DNA from: Candidatus Heimdallarchaeota archaeon LC_2
GTDB lineage: Archaea; Asgardarchaeota; Heimdallarchaeia; Heimdallarchaeales; Kariarchaeaceae
Reading direction: 5' to 3'
DNA length: 64,000 nt
Assembly: GCA_001940725.1 (NCBI GenBank)
Contig: MDVR01000017.1
Coordinates: forward strand, 5,915 to 69,914
Shown here: one piece after another, positions 1-7,986 of the stretch
Layout of the letters: each line of letters begins with the position of its first letter
How positions within the stretch are numbered: the first letter of the stretch is position 1
Notes under the pieces: model-generated
What the model saw: the letters and a program-made list of their open reading frames with translations, nothing else
Told to the model about the DNA's origin: nothing
Database searches by the model: none
Made by a program: the position numbers and the translations under genes

Positions 1-2
1 TC

Positions 3-308
3 TATAAGAAAACCAAAGGACCAATGTTGACTATTCATAATATAACGATGATAATTGCAACAATTTTTGCTGTGATCCATGGTATATTTCTCGGAGATGA
101 TTTTGAAGCAATTGGGATAACAGGTTGGATTGCTGCAATTCTGATGATAATATTATCAATGTCAGGTATAACTATCTGGGCGAAGTTTAAACCAATTTGG
201 GATTACAAATCGCATCGGACCTACCTAAGATTCATTCATCGACAATGGTTATTTTCAGGGCTCATGATTATTGCATTGCTAATGCATACTGTAATACTTG
301 AAGATTAA
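3..308 (+). CDS. Cytochrome b561 / ferric-reductase-like membrane protein (5' end outside window)
   Basis: The frame is open to the left edge, so the gene probably begins outside the window; an internal ATG lies at 24. Counted from that ATG, three hydrophobic helices carry histidines at about H5, H19, H72 and H88. The pairs spaced 14 and 16 residues fit the bis-histidine haem b ligation of the ferric reductase / b561 type fold, and the stretch HRTYLRFIHRQW resembles the R-x-x-H-R motif of that superfamily. Likely role: transmembrane electron transfer. The assignment rests on motif and topology only; a different four-helix cytochrome b is possible. Its 3' end overlaps the convergent ORF at 268-579 by about 41 nt. 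Confidence 0.5.
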   Translation, partial: YKKTKGPMLTIHNITMIIATIFAVIHGIFLGDDFEAIGITGWIAAILMIILSMSGITIWAKFKPIWDYKSHRTYLRFIHRQWLFSGLMIIALLMHTVILED

Positions 309-579
309 CCGGTATATAAAAGTCATATTTGATCTTGTGCTTCTTTCTGCCTAGTTCAATAGTTTGTTCATAGATATATTCAATTTCTTGAATATGAAGA
401 TAATCTGCAACCTGTTTCTCTGATTTACTTCTTACTGTTTCCCCTCTATTTGTCTCTGACATTATCCCAAAAGATCGCTTTGCTTTTGGTTTTTGGGAAG
501 GACGTCGAAAAAGAACTAATAATACAATTATGATAATAAAGAAAATAAGAATTATAAGCAAAGAATCCATAGAATTCAA
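268..579 (-). pseudogene. Truncated PD-(D/E)XK nuclease-like protein with N-terminal membrane anchor
   Basis: The 103-residue ORF starts with one strongly hydrophobic helix (about residues 7-24), then a basic linker, then a segment with the pattern GETVRSKSEKQVADYL...YEQTIEL...YDFYIP. This resembles the first half of PD-(D/E)XK nuclease domains: a Glu-bearing helix followed by an Asp in a beta strand. The family would continue with a second catalytic strand containing ExK, which is missing: after the DFYIP strand the protein ends within a dozen residues, inside the convergent gene. The likely reading is a nuclease gene whose 3' half was lost, possibly by the event that brought the neighbouring cytochrome-like gene next to it. 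Family assignment is tentative. Confidence 0.4.
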
Positions 580-889
580 ACTTTTAATTGATTTTTAGTA
601 GTATAGGTCGGAAGTTGTATTTCATAATAATAACAAATCCTAAATTGTATCCTTTGAGTTAATGGATAATTAGTATCCAAATTTTTCGTATTTTTTATAA
701 GATACATCTTGAATCTGGTTTATTTAGAGAGAGGATGACTAAATTTGATTTCTGACTATACGGGGGGCATTTCGACTTTAATTGTATTAATTTAATTTAA
801 TTTGTTTTTTTACCAATTAATTTCAACCGATAATATCAGATATTGAATAAAAGTTTTTAATTAATCAACGAATAACATTTATTCTATAG
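580..889. other. AT-rich intergenic region upstream of the PAS kinase
   Basis: No convincing gene, RNA or repeat is visible in this 310-base stretch. Long A/T runs near 780-860 (for example the ttaatttaatttaattt tract) could hold the TATA/BRE elements for the kinase gene starting at 890, but no single element stands out. Confidence 0.5.
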
Positions 890-3800
890 TTGAATGGTAA
901 TTCAAGAAAAATTAAGGAGTCAAAATATATGAATGGATTTGAGAAATTTGTAAATGAATTCGGTACAAATACTAATTTACTTGAATTCATAATAGATAAT
1001 TCGCCTGAAATTATATTTATTAATGACCTTGACGGGAATTTCATCTATTCAAATAAATTAGAATTATTAGGTTATTCTAAATCAGAATTAGAAAATCGTA
1101 ATTTGTTTGAATTCATTCATCCCGAAGATCAGGATAATATCGACAGAGCATTGAAAAATATTCGATCTGGGAGTATCTCAGAAGAAATAGAATACAGATA
1201 TTTACATAAAAATGGAGAATATGAATTTTTATCATCGAAAACCGTACCAATAAAAGACAATAATGATCAGATAATAGGATACTTAACCAATACTCATGAA
1301 ATAACTCAGACTAAAGATTTAATCAATAAATTAAAAGTGAGTGAAGAAAAATTTAGGAAGGTATTTGAAAATTCTAATGATGCAATATTCTGGAGTGATG
1401 CTGAGACTGGGATCATTTTGAATTGTAACTACAAAGCTTCTAAATTACTTGAAAGGAGTAAAGAAGAGATCTGCGGTCAACATCACTCATTTATTCATCC
1501 AAAAAAAGACTTTGAAAATTCTATTAACGAATTTAAGAAAACTTTAAGATTGAGAGGAAGGACTCGAGAAAATGATTTTATCTTGACAAAATCAGGAAAT
1601 GAAGTTCCAGTTCAAATTAGCTCATCAACAATTGAGATAGAAAATAATACAATTGTACAAGGCGTTGTAAAAGACATTAGTGAAAGAAAAGCATGGGAAA
1701 GACAAATTAAAGAAAGTGAAAATAAATATAGAAATGTATTCGAATCTTCTAATGTTGGAATTACGATTTCAACTTTTGACTCAAAAATTTTAGAGGCGAA
1801 TGAATCATGTGAATTTATACTGGGCTATCCCTATGAAGAATTTATCAATTTAAAAGTAGATGAGATATTTGTTAACTTAGAAGATGGAAAAGAAATCGCT
1901 AAGATACTTAAACAGAAAGGACAGATATTTAGTTACGAAACACAATTAAAAACAAAAGATAATTTATATAAATGGACGAGTATTTCATCAAGAATTATTA
2001 GAATTAATGATGAAGATCAAATTTTAACATTTTTTGTTGATTTAGATGACAAGAAGCAATTAGAATTAGAATTGAAAGAAAGTCAAAAATTGTATCAGGA
2101 TTTATATGATAGCGCTCCAGACATGTATATTTCTGTTGATGGGAAAACACATTATGTAATAAGATGCAATCAGGCAACTGCGCGTAATTTAAGATATACT
2201 AAAGATGAAATAATTAATAAAAGCATATTGAATCTATATCATCCTTCAGTCAAAGACAGAGTAAAATTGTTGTTTGAGACAAATCCAGAAGCGGATATGT
2301 TTTCCGACAATGAACTAATTTTGAAAAGAAAAGACGGAAGTAAGATAGATGTTAGTTTGAATGTTTCAGTGAAAAGGGATAAATCCGGCGAAATTCTCCA
2401 ATATTTTTCTTCATTGAGAGATATAACAAAACAAAAATTTGCGGAACAAAAAGCAATTCAAAGCAATATTAGGTATCAACAACTGTTTTCTTCATCAAAT
2501 GCAGGAATCTCCCTCTCCACACTTGATGGTCGAATAGTCGAAATTAATGAAGCTTGGACAAAAATTGTTGGTTATACTCACGATGAATTTCTCAACATGA
2601 CTATTGCAGATATTTACGTTAATGAAGAGGAAAGAGAAAAATTAATTTCCATTCTTATGCAGAACAGCCAGATACGTAATTTTGAGACACAAGTTATTAC
2701 TAAAGATAAGAAAATCAAATGGATTAATCTTAGCTCAAGTATTGTTACAATGGGGGATCAGAAGAATGTGCTTACAATTGTTACAGATATTGATGAGAAA
2801 AAATATTTACAAGACGAATTAAAAGCAAGTCAACAATTATATCAAGATTTATATGATAATGCACCTGATATGTTTTGCTCTGTACATGCAAAAACAGCAA
2901 AAGTGGTAACATGTAATCAAACTCTTGCGACAAATTTGGGTTATACAAAAGAAGAAATCATTGGACAATCTGTATTTAATTTATACCACCCATCCGTAAT
3001 AGGTCGAACTGAAGTGCTGTTCCAACAATTTAAACAAACTGGAGTAATTTCCAATGAAGAATTAATTTTACTGAAAAAGAATGGAGGTAAAATTGAAGTT
3101 AGTTTAAATGTATCACCGATGAAAAATGAATCAGGAGAAATTGTATTCAGTAGATCTGCTTGGCGAGATATAACTGAACAGAAATTTGCAGAGCAAGCTG
3201 CATTGAAGAGTAATATTAGATATGAAAAACTCTTTGAAAATATGATCCATGGGTTTGCTTATCATCGAATAATTTTAAAAAATGGAAAGCCAGTGGATTA
3301 TGAATTTATAAATATTAATGAAGCCTTTACAAGACTCACAGGAATTACAAGAGAAATGGTTATTGGGAAAAGAGTAACAGAAGCTCTACCAGGTATCGAA
3401 AATGATCATACAGACTGGATTGGTCTTTATGGAGATATTGCTATTAATCAAAAATCAACATATTTTGAGTCTAGATCAGAGCCACTTGATAAAACCTTCT
3501 TAGTACATGCATATTCTCCAGAGAAATATTATTTTGTTACAATTTTTTCTGATATTTCAGATCGTAAAAAAGTGGAGGAAGATCGTTTAAGATTATTAAA
3601 AATCGAATCCCTATCCTTATTAGCTGGAGGAATTGCTCACGATTATAACAATTTGTTAGTTGGAATTTTAGGCAATGTTAACTTGATGCAATTGGACAAA
3701 AATCTTAACGATAATCTTGAGAATTCATTACTAGAAATAGAAAAAGCGACTCATAGAGCAAGTAATTTAACTAAACAATTATTGACATTTTCGAAAGGAG

Positions 3801-4699
3801 GAGCGCCTATTACTAATCCTGAATCAATCAAAACAATTATTGATGAATCAATTTCTTTTGTATTAAGAGGTTCAAATTCAAAATCGCAAATTACTTATTC
3901 AGATAAATTACCAATTGTAGAAGTTGATGCAGGACAAATTAGCCAATTAATCAATAACATTGTTATAAATGCAGTTCAATCCATGCCTGAAGGTGGTACA
4001 ATTAAAATCGAAGTAAGTGAAATTAACATTTTATCAGGTAGTAATTTGCCTTTAAATAAAGGTAAATATGTAAAAATAGTAATCCAAGATGAAGGTATTG
4101 GAATAAAAGAAGAAGCACTTCCTCATATATTTGATCCATATTATACAACAAAATCGACAGGTTCAGGTTTGGGATTGGCCACCAGTTATTCAATTGTTAA
4201 ACGACATAATGGATATATTGAGGTAGAATCAAAGGAGGGCAAGGGTGCAACATTTACAATTTTTTTGCCTCTAAGTGATTCCAAAGAAACAATGGAAATT
4301 GAAGACATTCAATTCAAAAATAAATTTGAAGGAAGAGTACTTTTCATGGATGATGATGCCTTGATTAGAAAGACAATGAAAGAATTATTGAAGGAATTAG
4401 GTTTCACTGTCGATCTTGTCGATGATGGCGAAAAAGCTATTGATCTTTACCGTAAATCTATAGAGGAAAATAATCCATTTTCACTTACAATTATGGATCT
4501 CACGGTCCCTGGAGGTTTAGGGGGCAATGAAGCAATTAAACAACTTATCAAAATTGATCCCCACATAGTAGCAATAGTCTCTAGTGGTTATTCCATTGAT
4601 CCCGTACTAGCTGATTTCAAGAAGCATGGGTTTAAAGGCCGATTAGTTAAGCCTTATACATTAAATCAATTAAAAAAAGTTATTTCCCAATGTTTGTAA
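890..4699 (+). CDS. Hybrid sensor histidine kinase with seven PAS domains and a C-terminal receiver
   Basis: A 1269-residue cytoplasmic signalling protein without membrane segments. Domains in order: seven PAS domains (about residues 30-140, 150-265, 275-390, 397-515, 525-640, 646-766, 774-895), a HisKA dimerisation helix with GGIAHDYNNLL (phospho-acceptor near H917), an HATPase domain with N box near 1022, G1 DEGIGI near 1067 and G2 GSGLGL near 1091, and a receiver domain from about 1149 with MDDD acidic pocket and phospho-acceptor near D1203 (IMDLTVP). PAS3+PAS4 and PAS5+PAS6 are copies of one two-domain module, sharing for example LYQDLYD.APDM and NLYHPSV. It should sense small ligands or redox state in the cytosol and relay phosphate internally. 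The initiation codon may be at 890 or the ATG near 929. No cognate output protein is adjacent. Confidence 0.93.
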   Translation: MNGNSRKIKESKYMNGFEKFVNEFGTNTNLLEFIIDNSPEIIFINDLDGNFIYSNKLELLGYSKSELENRNLFEFIHPEDQDNIDRALKNIRSGSISEEIEYRYLHKNGEYEFLSSKTVPIKDNNDQIIGYLTNTHEITQTKDLINKLKVSEEKFRKVFENSNDAIFWSDAETGIILNCNYKASKLLERSKEEICGQHHSFIHPKKDFENSINEFKKTLRLRGRTRENDFILTKSGNEVPVQISSSTIEIENNTIVQGVVKDISERKAWERQIKESENKYRNVFESSNVGITISTFDSKILEANESCEFILGYPYEEFINLKVDEIFVNLEDGKEIAKILKQKGQIFSYETQLKTKDNLYKWTSISSRIIRINDEDQILTFFVDLDDKKQLELELKESQKLYQDLYDSAPDMYISVDGKTHYVIRCNQATARNLRYTKDEIINKSILNLYHPSVKDRVKLLFETNPEADMFSDNELILKRKDGSKIDVSLNVSVKRDKSGEILQYFSSLRDITKQKFAEQKAIQSNIRYQQLFSSSNAGISLSTLDGRIVEINEAWTKIVGYTHDEFLNMTIADIYVNEEEREKLISILMQNSQIRNFETQVITKDKKIKWINLSSSIVTMGDQKNVLTIVTDIDEKKYLQDELKASQQLYQDLYDNAPDMFCSVHAKTAKVVTCNQTLATNLGYTKEEIIGQSVFNLYHPSVIGRTEVLFQQFKQTGVISNEELILLKKNGGKIEVSLNVSPMKNESGEIVFSRSAWRDITEQKFAEQAALKSNIRYEKLFENMIHGFAYHRIILKNGKPVDYEFININEAFTRLTGITREMVIGKRVTEALPGIENDHTDWIGLYGDIAINQKSTYFESRSEPLDKTFLVHAYSPEKYYFVTIFSDISDRKKVEEDRLRLLKIESLSLLAGGIAHDYNNLLVGILGNVNLMQLDKNLNDNLENSLLEIEKATHRASNLTKQLLTFSKGGAPITNPESIKTIIDESISFVLRGSNSKSQITYSDKLPIVEVDAGQISQLINNIVINAVQSMPEGGTIKIEVSEINILSGSNLPLNKGKYVKIVIQDEGIGIKEEALPHIFDPYYTTKSTGSGLGLATSYSIVKRHNGYIEVESKEGKGATFTIFLPLSDSKETMEIEDIQFKNKFEGRVLFMDDDALIRKTMKELLKELGFTVDLVDDGEKAIDLYRKSIEENNPFSLTIMDLTVPGGLGGNEAIKQLIKIDPHIVAIVSSGYSIDPVLADFKKHGFKGRLVKPYTLNQLKKVISQCL

Positions 4700-4975
4700 G
4701 TTATGATCTATAAGTAGTGAAATCGTATAAACAGGAAAACGATTATTTCTTGGTAAACCTTTCAAACTGTATGTAAAGAATATCCTGAAATTTCTGTACC
4801 TCAGGTTCGAATCGGGAGTTATCATTAACATCGCAAATACAGTGTAAACTGCAAGAACGTAACCTAATAAAATTGTTAGATATAAAGGTACTAACAACAT
4901 GTAGAGTGTTACAAATAGGAAAAACGGTCGAATGTTTTTAATGTTGGGGGTATTATCTACTTCAAGCCCCCACAC
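4670..4975 (-). CDS. Small membrane protein, unknown function
   Basis: A 101-residue protein with a GTG start that overlaps the end of the upstream frame-shifted gene by about 14 nt, which suggests translational coupling. Two hydrophobic helices (about residues 15-55) contain FFLFVTLYMLLVPLYLTILLG-type sequence; the rest is a basic tail. No family is recognised. Its last 30 bases overlap the 3' end of the convergent histidine kinase, so the C-terminus may not be conserved. Confidence 0.4.
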   Translation of the reverse strand: MWGLEVDNTPNIKNIRPFFLFVTLYMLLVPLYLTILLGYVLAVYTVFAMLMITPDSNLRYRNFRIFFTYSLKGLPRNNRFPVYTISLLIDHNLQTLGNNFF

Positions 4976-5419
4976 TAGACAAAAAGTTTGGATCCACAGT
5001 GATTACTCTATGTTTATCCCATGGAAACCCTGCATTAAAAGGTGGACCGAAAACATATTCATAATAGGAATAGAAAAACAGAACAACACCTATCATAAAT
5101 ACTAGCAATCCAAGAGCAAATTCACCGAACCAAAAAACAAAGTTGCGAGAATTAATCCAATAATGTAACCTAATCCTTTGACTGGAAAGAATTCATATAA
5201 TCGTCGATAAATGTTATCAGATTTGACTGTCACTTCCACGGACCCACATGCGCTGCAATCAAATTTAACTTTTTGATACCCGGACTCCAATGCAGTATAA
5301 TTAATTGGTGTAGAGGCTTTTGTATTTTGCATTTGTTTAAATAAGCAATAATCTTTAATCAAACTGTCAGAATCGTGCAGTAACATCCCATAAACTTCTT
5401 TTCTAGACATATCGTTCAA
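4962..5419 (-). pseudogene. Membrane protein with half zinc-ribbon, apparent homopolymer frameshift
   Basis: The uninterrupted ORF covers 5102-5419 (105 residues): a soluble N-terminus with CSACGS (one CxxC knuckle, so only half a zinc ribbon) and a hydrophobic helix starting at GLGYIIGLILATL. It stops early, but adding one base to the A6 run at 5132-5137 (T6 on the coding strand) restores a frame that continues through a second hydrophobic helix (WFGEFALGLLVFMIGVV) and a soluble tail to a stop at 4962, giving about 152 residues. The restored end overlaps the start of the next gene by 14 nt, as in a tight operon, which supports the frameshift reading. It may be a sequencing or assembly error, or a true mutation. 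Confidence 0.5.
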
Positions 5420-5929
5420 TACAGCAAATCTATTGATTCTTATTTAAATAACTTAATTCCTTGTTGAGAATTTCATAGATTTTGATTTTATTACGAATCG
5501 ATAAATCGATCATTGATTTTTACAATTTATTGGCCAACTTGATCATATTCCAATGAATATCTCGCTCCTTTTCTGATGTATTTGCAAATTTATTTTTTAG
5601 TTCAGAACCTAATCCATTAATTTTCATTGTCTATCTATCTATTATTATTCATTCCATTGGCAACAATAAATCATTTATTTGTATATTTTTAATTTCGTAT
5701 TTTATTTACAAACAGCGGATAGATTTATTAGTTTTTTTCTTTATTCCCGAAATTTTACACAAAGGAAGTCGTTGTAATTCATAGGATTAAGGCTCAGTAT
5801 TCAAATTTTCAAAAATAAACAAAATAGAATAAAATAAGGTTTGTGTGTTAATTAGGTTTAAATATAATGTTGTTCATGTTATTATTGTTTGTGTGTTATT
5901 TAATCACGCAATAAAAAGGAGAAATCAAA
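5420..5929. other. Intergenic region between divergent genes, with a possible micro-ORF
   Basis: This 510-base region separates the leftward membrane genes from the rightward ubiquitin-like operon. On the minus strand, 5520-5627 could encode a 35-residue peptide (MKINGLGSELKNK...), followed in the same frame after one TAA by a further 27-residue run ending near 5434; neither resembles a known family. The right-hand part holds the operon promoter described separately. No RNA gene or inverted repeat was recognised. Confidence 0.35.
5839..5898 (+). promoter_or_regulatory. Promoter and paired direct repeats upstream of the ubiquitin-like operon
   Basis: A TATA-like element tttaaatata lies at 5857-5866. 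It is flanked by two identical 12-base copies of gtttgtgtgtta at 5839-5850 and 5887-5898, spaced 48 bases apart. The second copy falls near the expected transcription start, so the pair could be an operator or activator site. A strong Shine-Dalgarno-like aaaaggag lies just before the ATG at 5930. Confidence 0.5.
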
Positions 5930-6277
5930 ATGAGTGAATTTGAAGATTTAAACTTTGACGATGCTGTTGAGGAAACCTCCAGCATTAAGAGCAAGACCCC
6001 TGCTAGTTCTAAGACCCCAGCAGGTCAAAAAGTCACAGTGTACTTCCAAAGTACAGTAGGACCCAATCAGAAACAAGAAAAATTAGTTGTTTCTCAAGAT
6101 GCCCCAATTGGCGATATCAAGTACACAGTCGGCCAAATCTTTGGACTCCCGGCTGAAGAATTCCATATATCGCACTCAGGAAGGACCTGCGATCCAGACG
6201 ACACCCTTTCCAACTACGGTGTGGAAAACGGTGATCAATTGCTGCTAATACCTGTATCCACAGCAGGAGCAGTATAA
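5930..6277 (+). CDS. Ubiquitin-like modifier 1, precursor ending in Ala-Gly plus two residues
   Basis: A 115-residue protein: a disordered acidic then Lys/Thr/Pro-rich N-terminus (residues 1-33, with SKTPASSKTPAG) and a beta-grasp domain (34-113). The domain starts with a KVTVYF strand, has the helix GDIKYTVGQIFG, and ends with the strand GDQLLLIPV. The C-terminus is STAG-AV: Ala112-Gly113 stands where ubiquitin has Gly-Gly, followed by Ala114-Val115. By analogy with ubiquitin-family maturation, the JAMM protease encoded in the same operon could remove AV to expose Gly113. The pattern IIP-x4-G plus two residues recalls UFM1 (IIPRDRVG-SC). It is more GC-rich than its neighbours, as expected for a highly expressed gene. 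First gene of the operon, with the best ribosome site in the cluster. Confidence 0.9.
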   Translation: MSEFEDLNFDDAVEETSSIKSKTPASSKTPAGQKVTVYFQSTVGPNQKQEKLVVSQDAPIGDIKYTVGQIFGLPAEEFHISHSGRTCDPDDTLSNYGVENGDQLLLIPVSTAGAV

Positions 6278-6314
6278 GCATGCTTGGCCTATCAATCCGA
6301 TTTGAATAAGCCGC

Positions 6315-6342
6315 GAGTAGATCGATTAATCGATTTCTACTC
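6315..6342 (+). terminator. Imperfect inverted repeat between the two modifier genes
   Basis: The sequence gagtagatcgatt / aatcgatttctactc forms a near-perfect hairpin with two unpaired bases in the 3' arm. It sits in the 100-base gap between the two modifier genes and could attenuate or process the polycistronic mRNA, letting modifier 1 be made in excess. A short TATA-like tataaat follows at about 6350, so a second start of transcription is also possible. Confidence 0.4.
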
Positions 6343-6378
6343 AAAACGTATAAATCGTTGGTCGCTGGTAAAAATATT

Positions 6379-6690
6379 ATGAGTGAAGAATTTGAAGAGC
6401 TTCCTTTCGTGGAGGAAAAAAAACCCGATGAAAGCTCTGATCAACCCATGATCTCATTATATTTCGAGAATACGATCGGTCCGAGTCACAGAAAAGAAAA
6501 ACTTACTGTTAATTCGGAAATGCCAGTGGCTGACCTGAAATACACCCTATCGCAGATCTTTAATCTGCCAAGTGACGAGTTTCATCTCATTCACGGAGGT
6601 ATGACAATGGATAACGAAGATCTCCTCAGCAATTTCAATCTTGCAGAGGGTGATGTATTACTCATCATTCCTGTGACAACGGCTGGATAG
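6379..6690 (+). CDS. Ubiquitin-like modifier 2, pre-matured, ending in Ala-Gly
   Basis: I place the start at ATG 6379, giving 103 residues, because MSEEFEELPFVEE then aligns with the N-terminus of modifier 1 (MSEFEDLNFDD); a TTG at 6358 would add seven residues. The beta-grasp domain (about 25-103) aligns without gaps to modifier 1 and shares YF..T.GP...KEKL, DLKYT..QIF.LP..EFH, and GDVLLIIPVTTAG. It ends exactly at Ala102-Gly103, so no maturation step is needed. Both copies therefore keep an Ala-Gly tail; in this respect they differ from classical ubiquitin, SAMP and Urm1, which end in Gly-Gly. The two may be used on different targets or with different fates. Codon use is GC-enriched like modifier 1. 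Confidence 0.88.
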   Translation: MSEEFEELPFVEEKKPDESSDQPMISLYFENTIGPSHRKEKLTVNSEMPVADLKYTLSQIFNLPSDEFHLIHGGMTMDNEDLLSNFNLAEGDVLLIIPVTTAG

Positions 6691-6733
6691 GGTGTCGATC
6701 CGCAAGGATCATTTACACATGTAGGTAATAAGT

Positions 6734-7975
6734 ATGACAAAAATTGGTTCAAATTTCTTTTCAAATACAGTTGCAGAGAAAGAACTTAGGAGATTAGATC
6801 GTCAGCTACGGCTACCAGGATGGAATCAAGAAACTTTGAAAAAATCAAAAGTCTTGATTGCAGGAATTGGTGGTTTAGGCACTGAAATTGCAAAAAATCT
6901 TGCAATGACAGGTGTTGGAACCATTCACCTGATTGATATGGATATTATTGAACATAGTAATTTGAATAGACAGATTCTATTCACTGATGCTGACGAAGGA
7001 GAACCTAAGGCTGAAATTGCAGCTAAGAACTTGAAAAAGATTAATCCATTTGGTAATTATATACCACATTTTGGTTCTTTGGAGGAACTTGATCCAAGAA
7101 TCTATGAGGAATGTGATCTATATATTGCTGGTTTGGATTCTGTAAAAGCACGGAAAGAATTGATTCGAAGAGCTGTTCATAACCGTAAACCACTGATAGA
7201 TGGTGGTACGGGAAAATGGGCAGGTCATGCATATACTTATTTACCTGGAGAGAACGCTTGTCTTGAATGTGATCCTATGAGAGAACAGGAACGAGAAGAT
7301 CTCGCAGCCTGTACTCTTGTTGGAATTCCCAGAAAGAAAAGTCATGCCTTGTTGAAAGGGCTGTTATATTTTGAATCTAAAATGAATCGGCAACCAAACG
7401 TCAAGAATCTTAAGGAAATGATGATTATGCTCGAATATGCAAATGAGCTTGTTGAAAGACATTTTCCAACACGAAGTAAATTTACTTTGGATGATGCAAT
7501 ACAACAGGTTGATTTTCATGAGCCAACAATCATCACTATCAATGCAGTAATTGCTTCCATTCAATCACAGGAAGCTTTGAAGTTAATTCATCATCTAAAA
7601 GATGTTCAACTTGGAATGTTAAATGATGAATATACAATTTACAATGGTTTAACAGGAAAATTCCATTATATCAAAAAACCAAGAAATGAGAAGTGTACAC
7701 TTTGTAGTAAGTATGCAACAGGTATTGTCAAAATGACAATTCCAGCATCAACTACCTTAGATATACTTCGAGCATTGATTAAGAAAAATGGTTACACTTA
7801 TGATGAAGAATTTCCCCCCAGCTTTTACAAAATTGATGCTTCGGATATGGACATATTAGATGATGCTACAACAATTAAAGAACTGAAGATTCAAAATGGT
7901 GAAACCTTGTTCTTATCAGGACTGACCAAGGATAACAAAGAGACGGACCTCTATGTGAAAATCTATCTTAAATAG
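6734..7975 (+). CDS. E1-like activating enzyme for the ubiquitin-like modifiers
   Basis: A 413-residue single-adenylation-domain E1. Near the N-terminus RRLDRQLRLPGW and the nucleotide loop GIGGLG (residues 44-49) are followed by DMDIIEHSNLNRQ, typical of ThiF/MoeB/UBA folds. Zinc ligands are two CxxC pairs at C176/C179 (CLEC) and C321/C324 (CTLC). A probable catalytic cysteine is C193 in ACTLVGIPR, which resembles the CT-x3-PR motif of UBA3. The C-terminal 85 residues look like a second beta-grasp, equivalent to the ubiquitin-fold domain that recruits E2. It should adenylate the Ala-Gly terminus and pass it to E2 through a thioester. Eukaryotic UBA1 is twice as long; this resembles the UBA3/UBA5 half. 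12 nt before the E2 gene. Confidence 0.92.
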   Translation: MTKIGSNFFSNTVAEKELRRLDRQLRLPGWNQETLKKSKVLIAGIGGLGTEIAKNLAMTGVGTIHLIDMDIIEHSNLNRQILFTDADEGEPKAEIAAKNLKKINPFGNYIPHFGSLEELDPRIYEECDLYIAGLDSVKARKELIRRAVHNRKPLIDGGTGKWAGHAYTYLPGENACLECDPMREQEREDLAACTLVGIPRKKSHALLKGLLYFESKMNRQPNVKNLKEMMIMLEYANELVERHFPTRSKFTLDDAIQQVDFHEPTIITINAVIASIQSQEALKLIHHLKDVQLGMLNDEYTIYNGLTGKFHYIKKPRNEKCTLCSKYATGIVKMTIPASTTLDILRALIKKNGYTYDEEFPPSFYKIDASDMDILDDATTIKELKIQNGETLFLSGLTKDNKETDLYVKIYLK

Positions 7976-7986
7976 GAGAAATTAAA

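Noticed and set aside
5434..5627. Possible small protein of 35 + 27 residues on the minus strand
   Set aside because: Interrupted by a stop, no family resemblance and no clear start signal; mentioned only as content of the intergenic region.
6117..6344. 75-residue leftward ORF across the end of modifier 1
   Set aside because: It is the antisense of a strongly conserved coding region and has no motif of its own.
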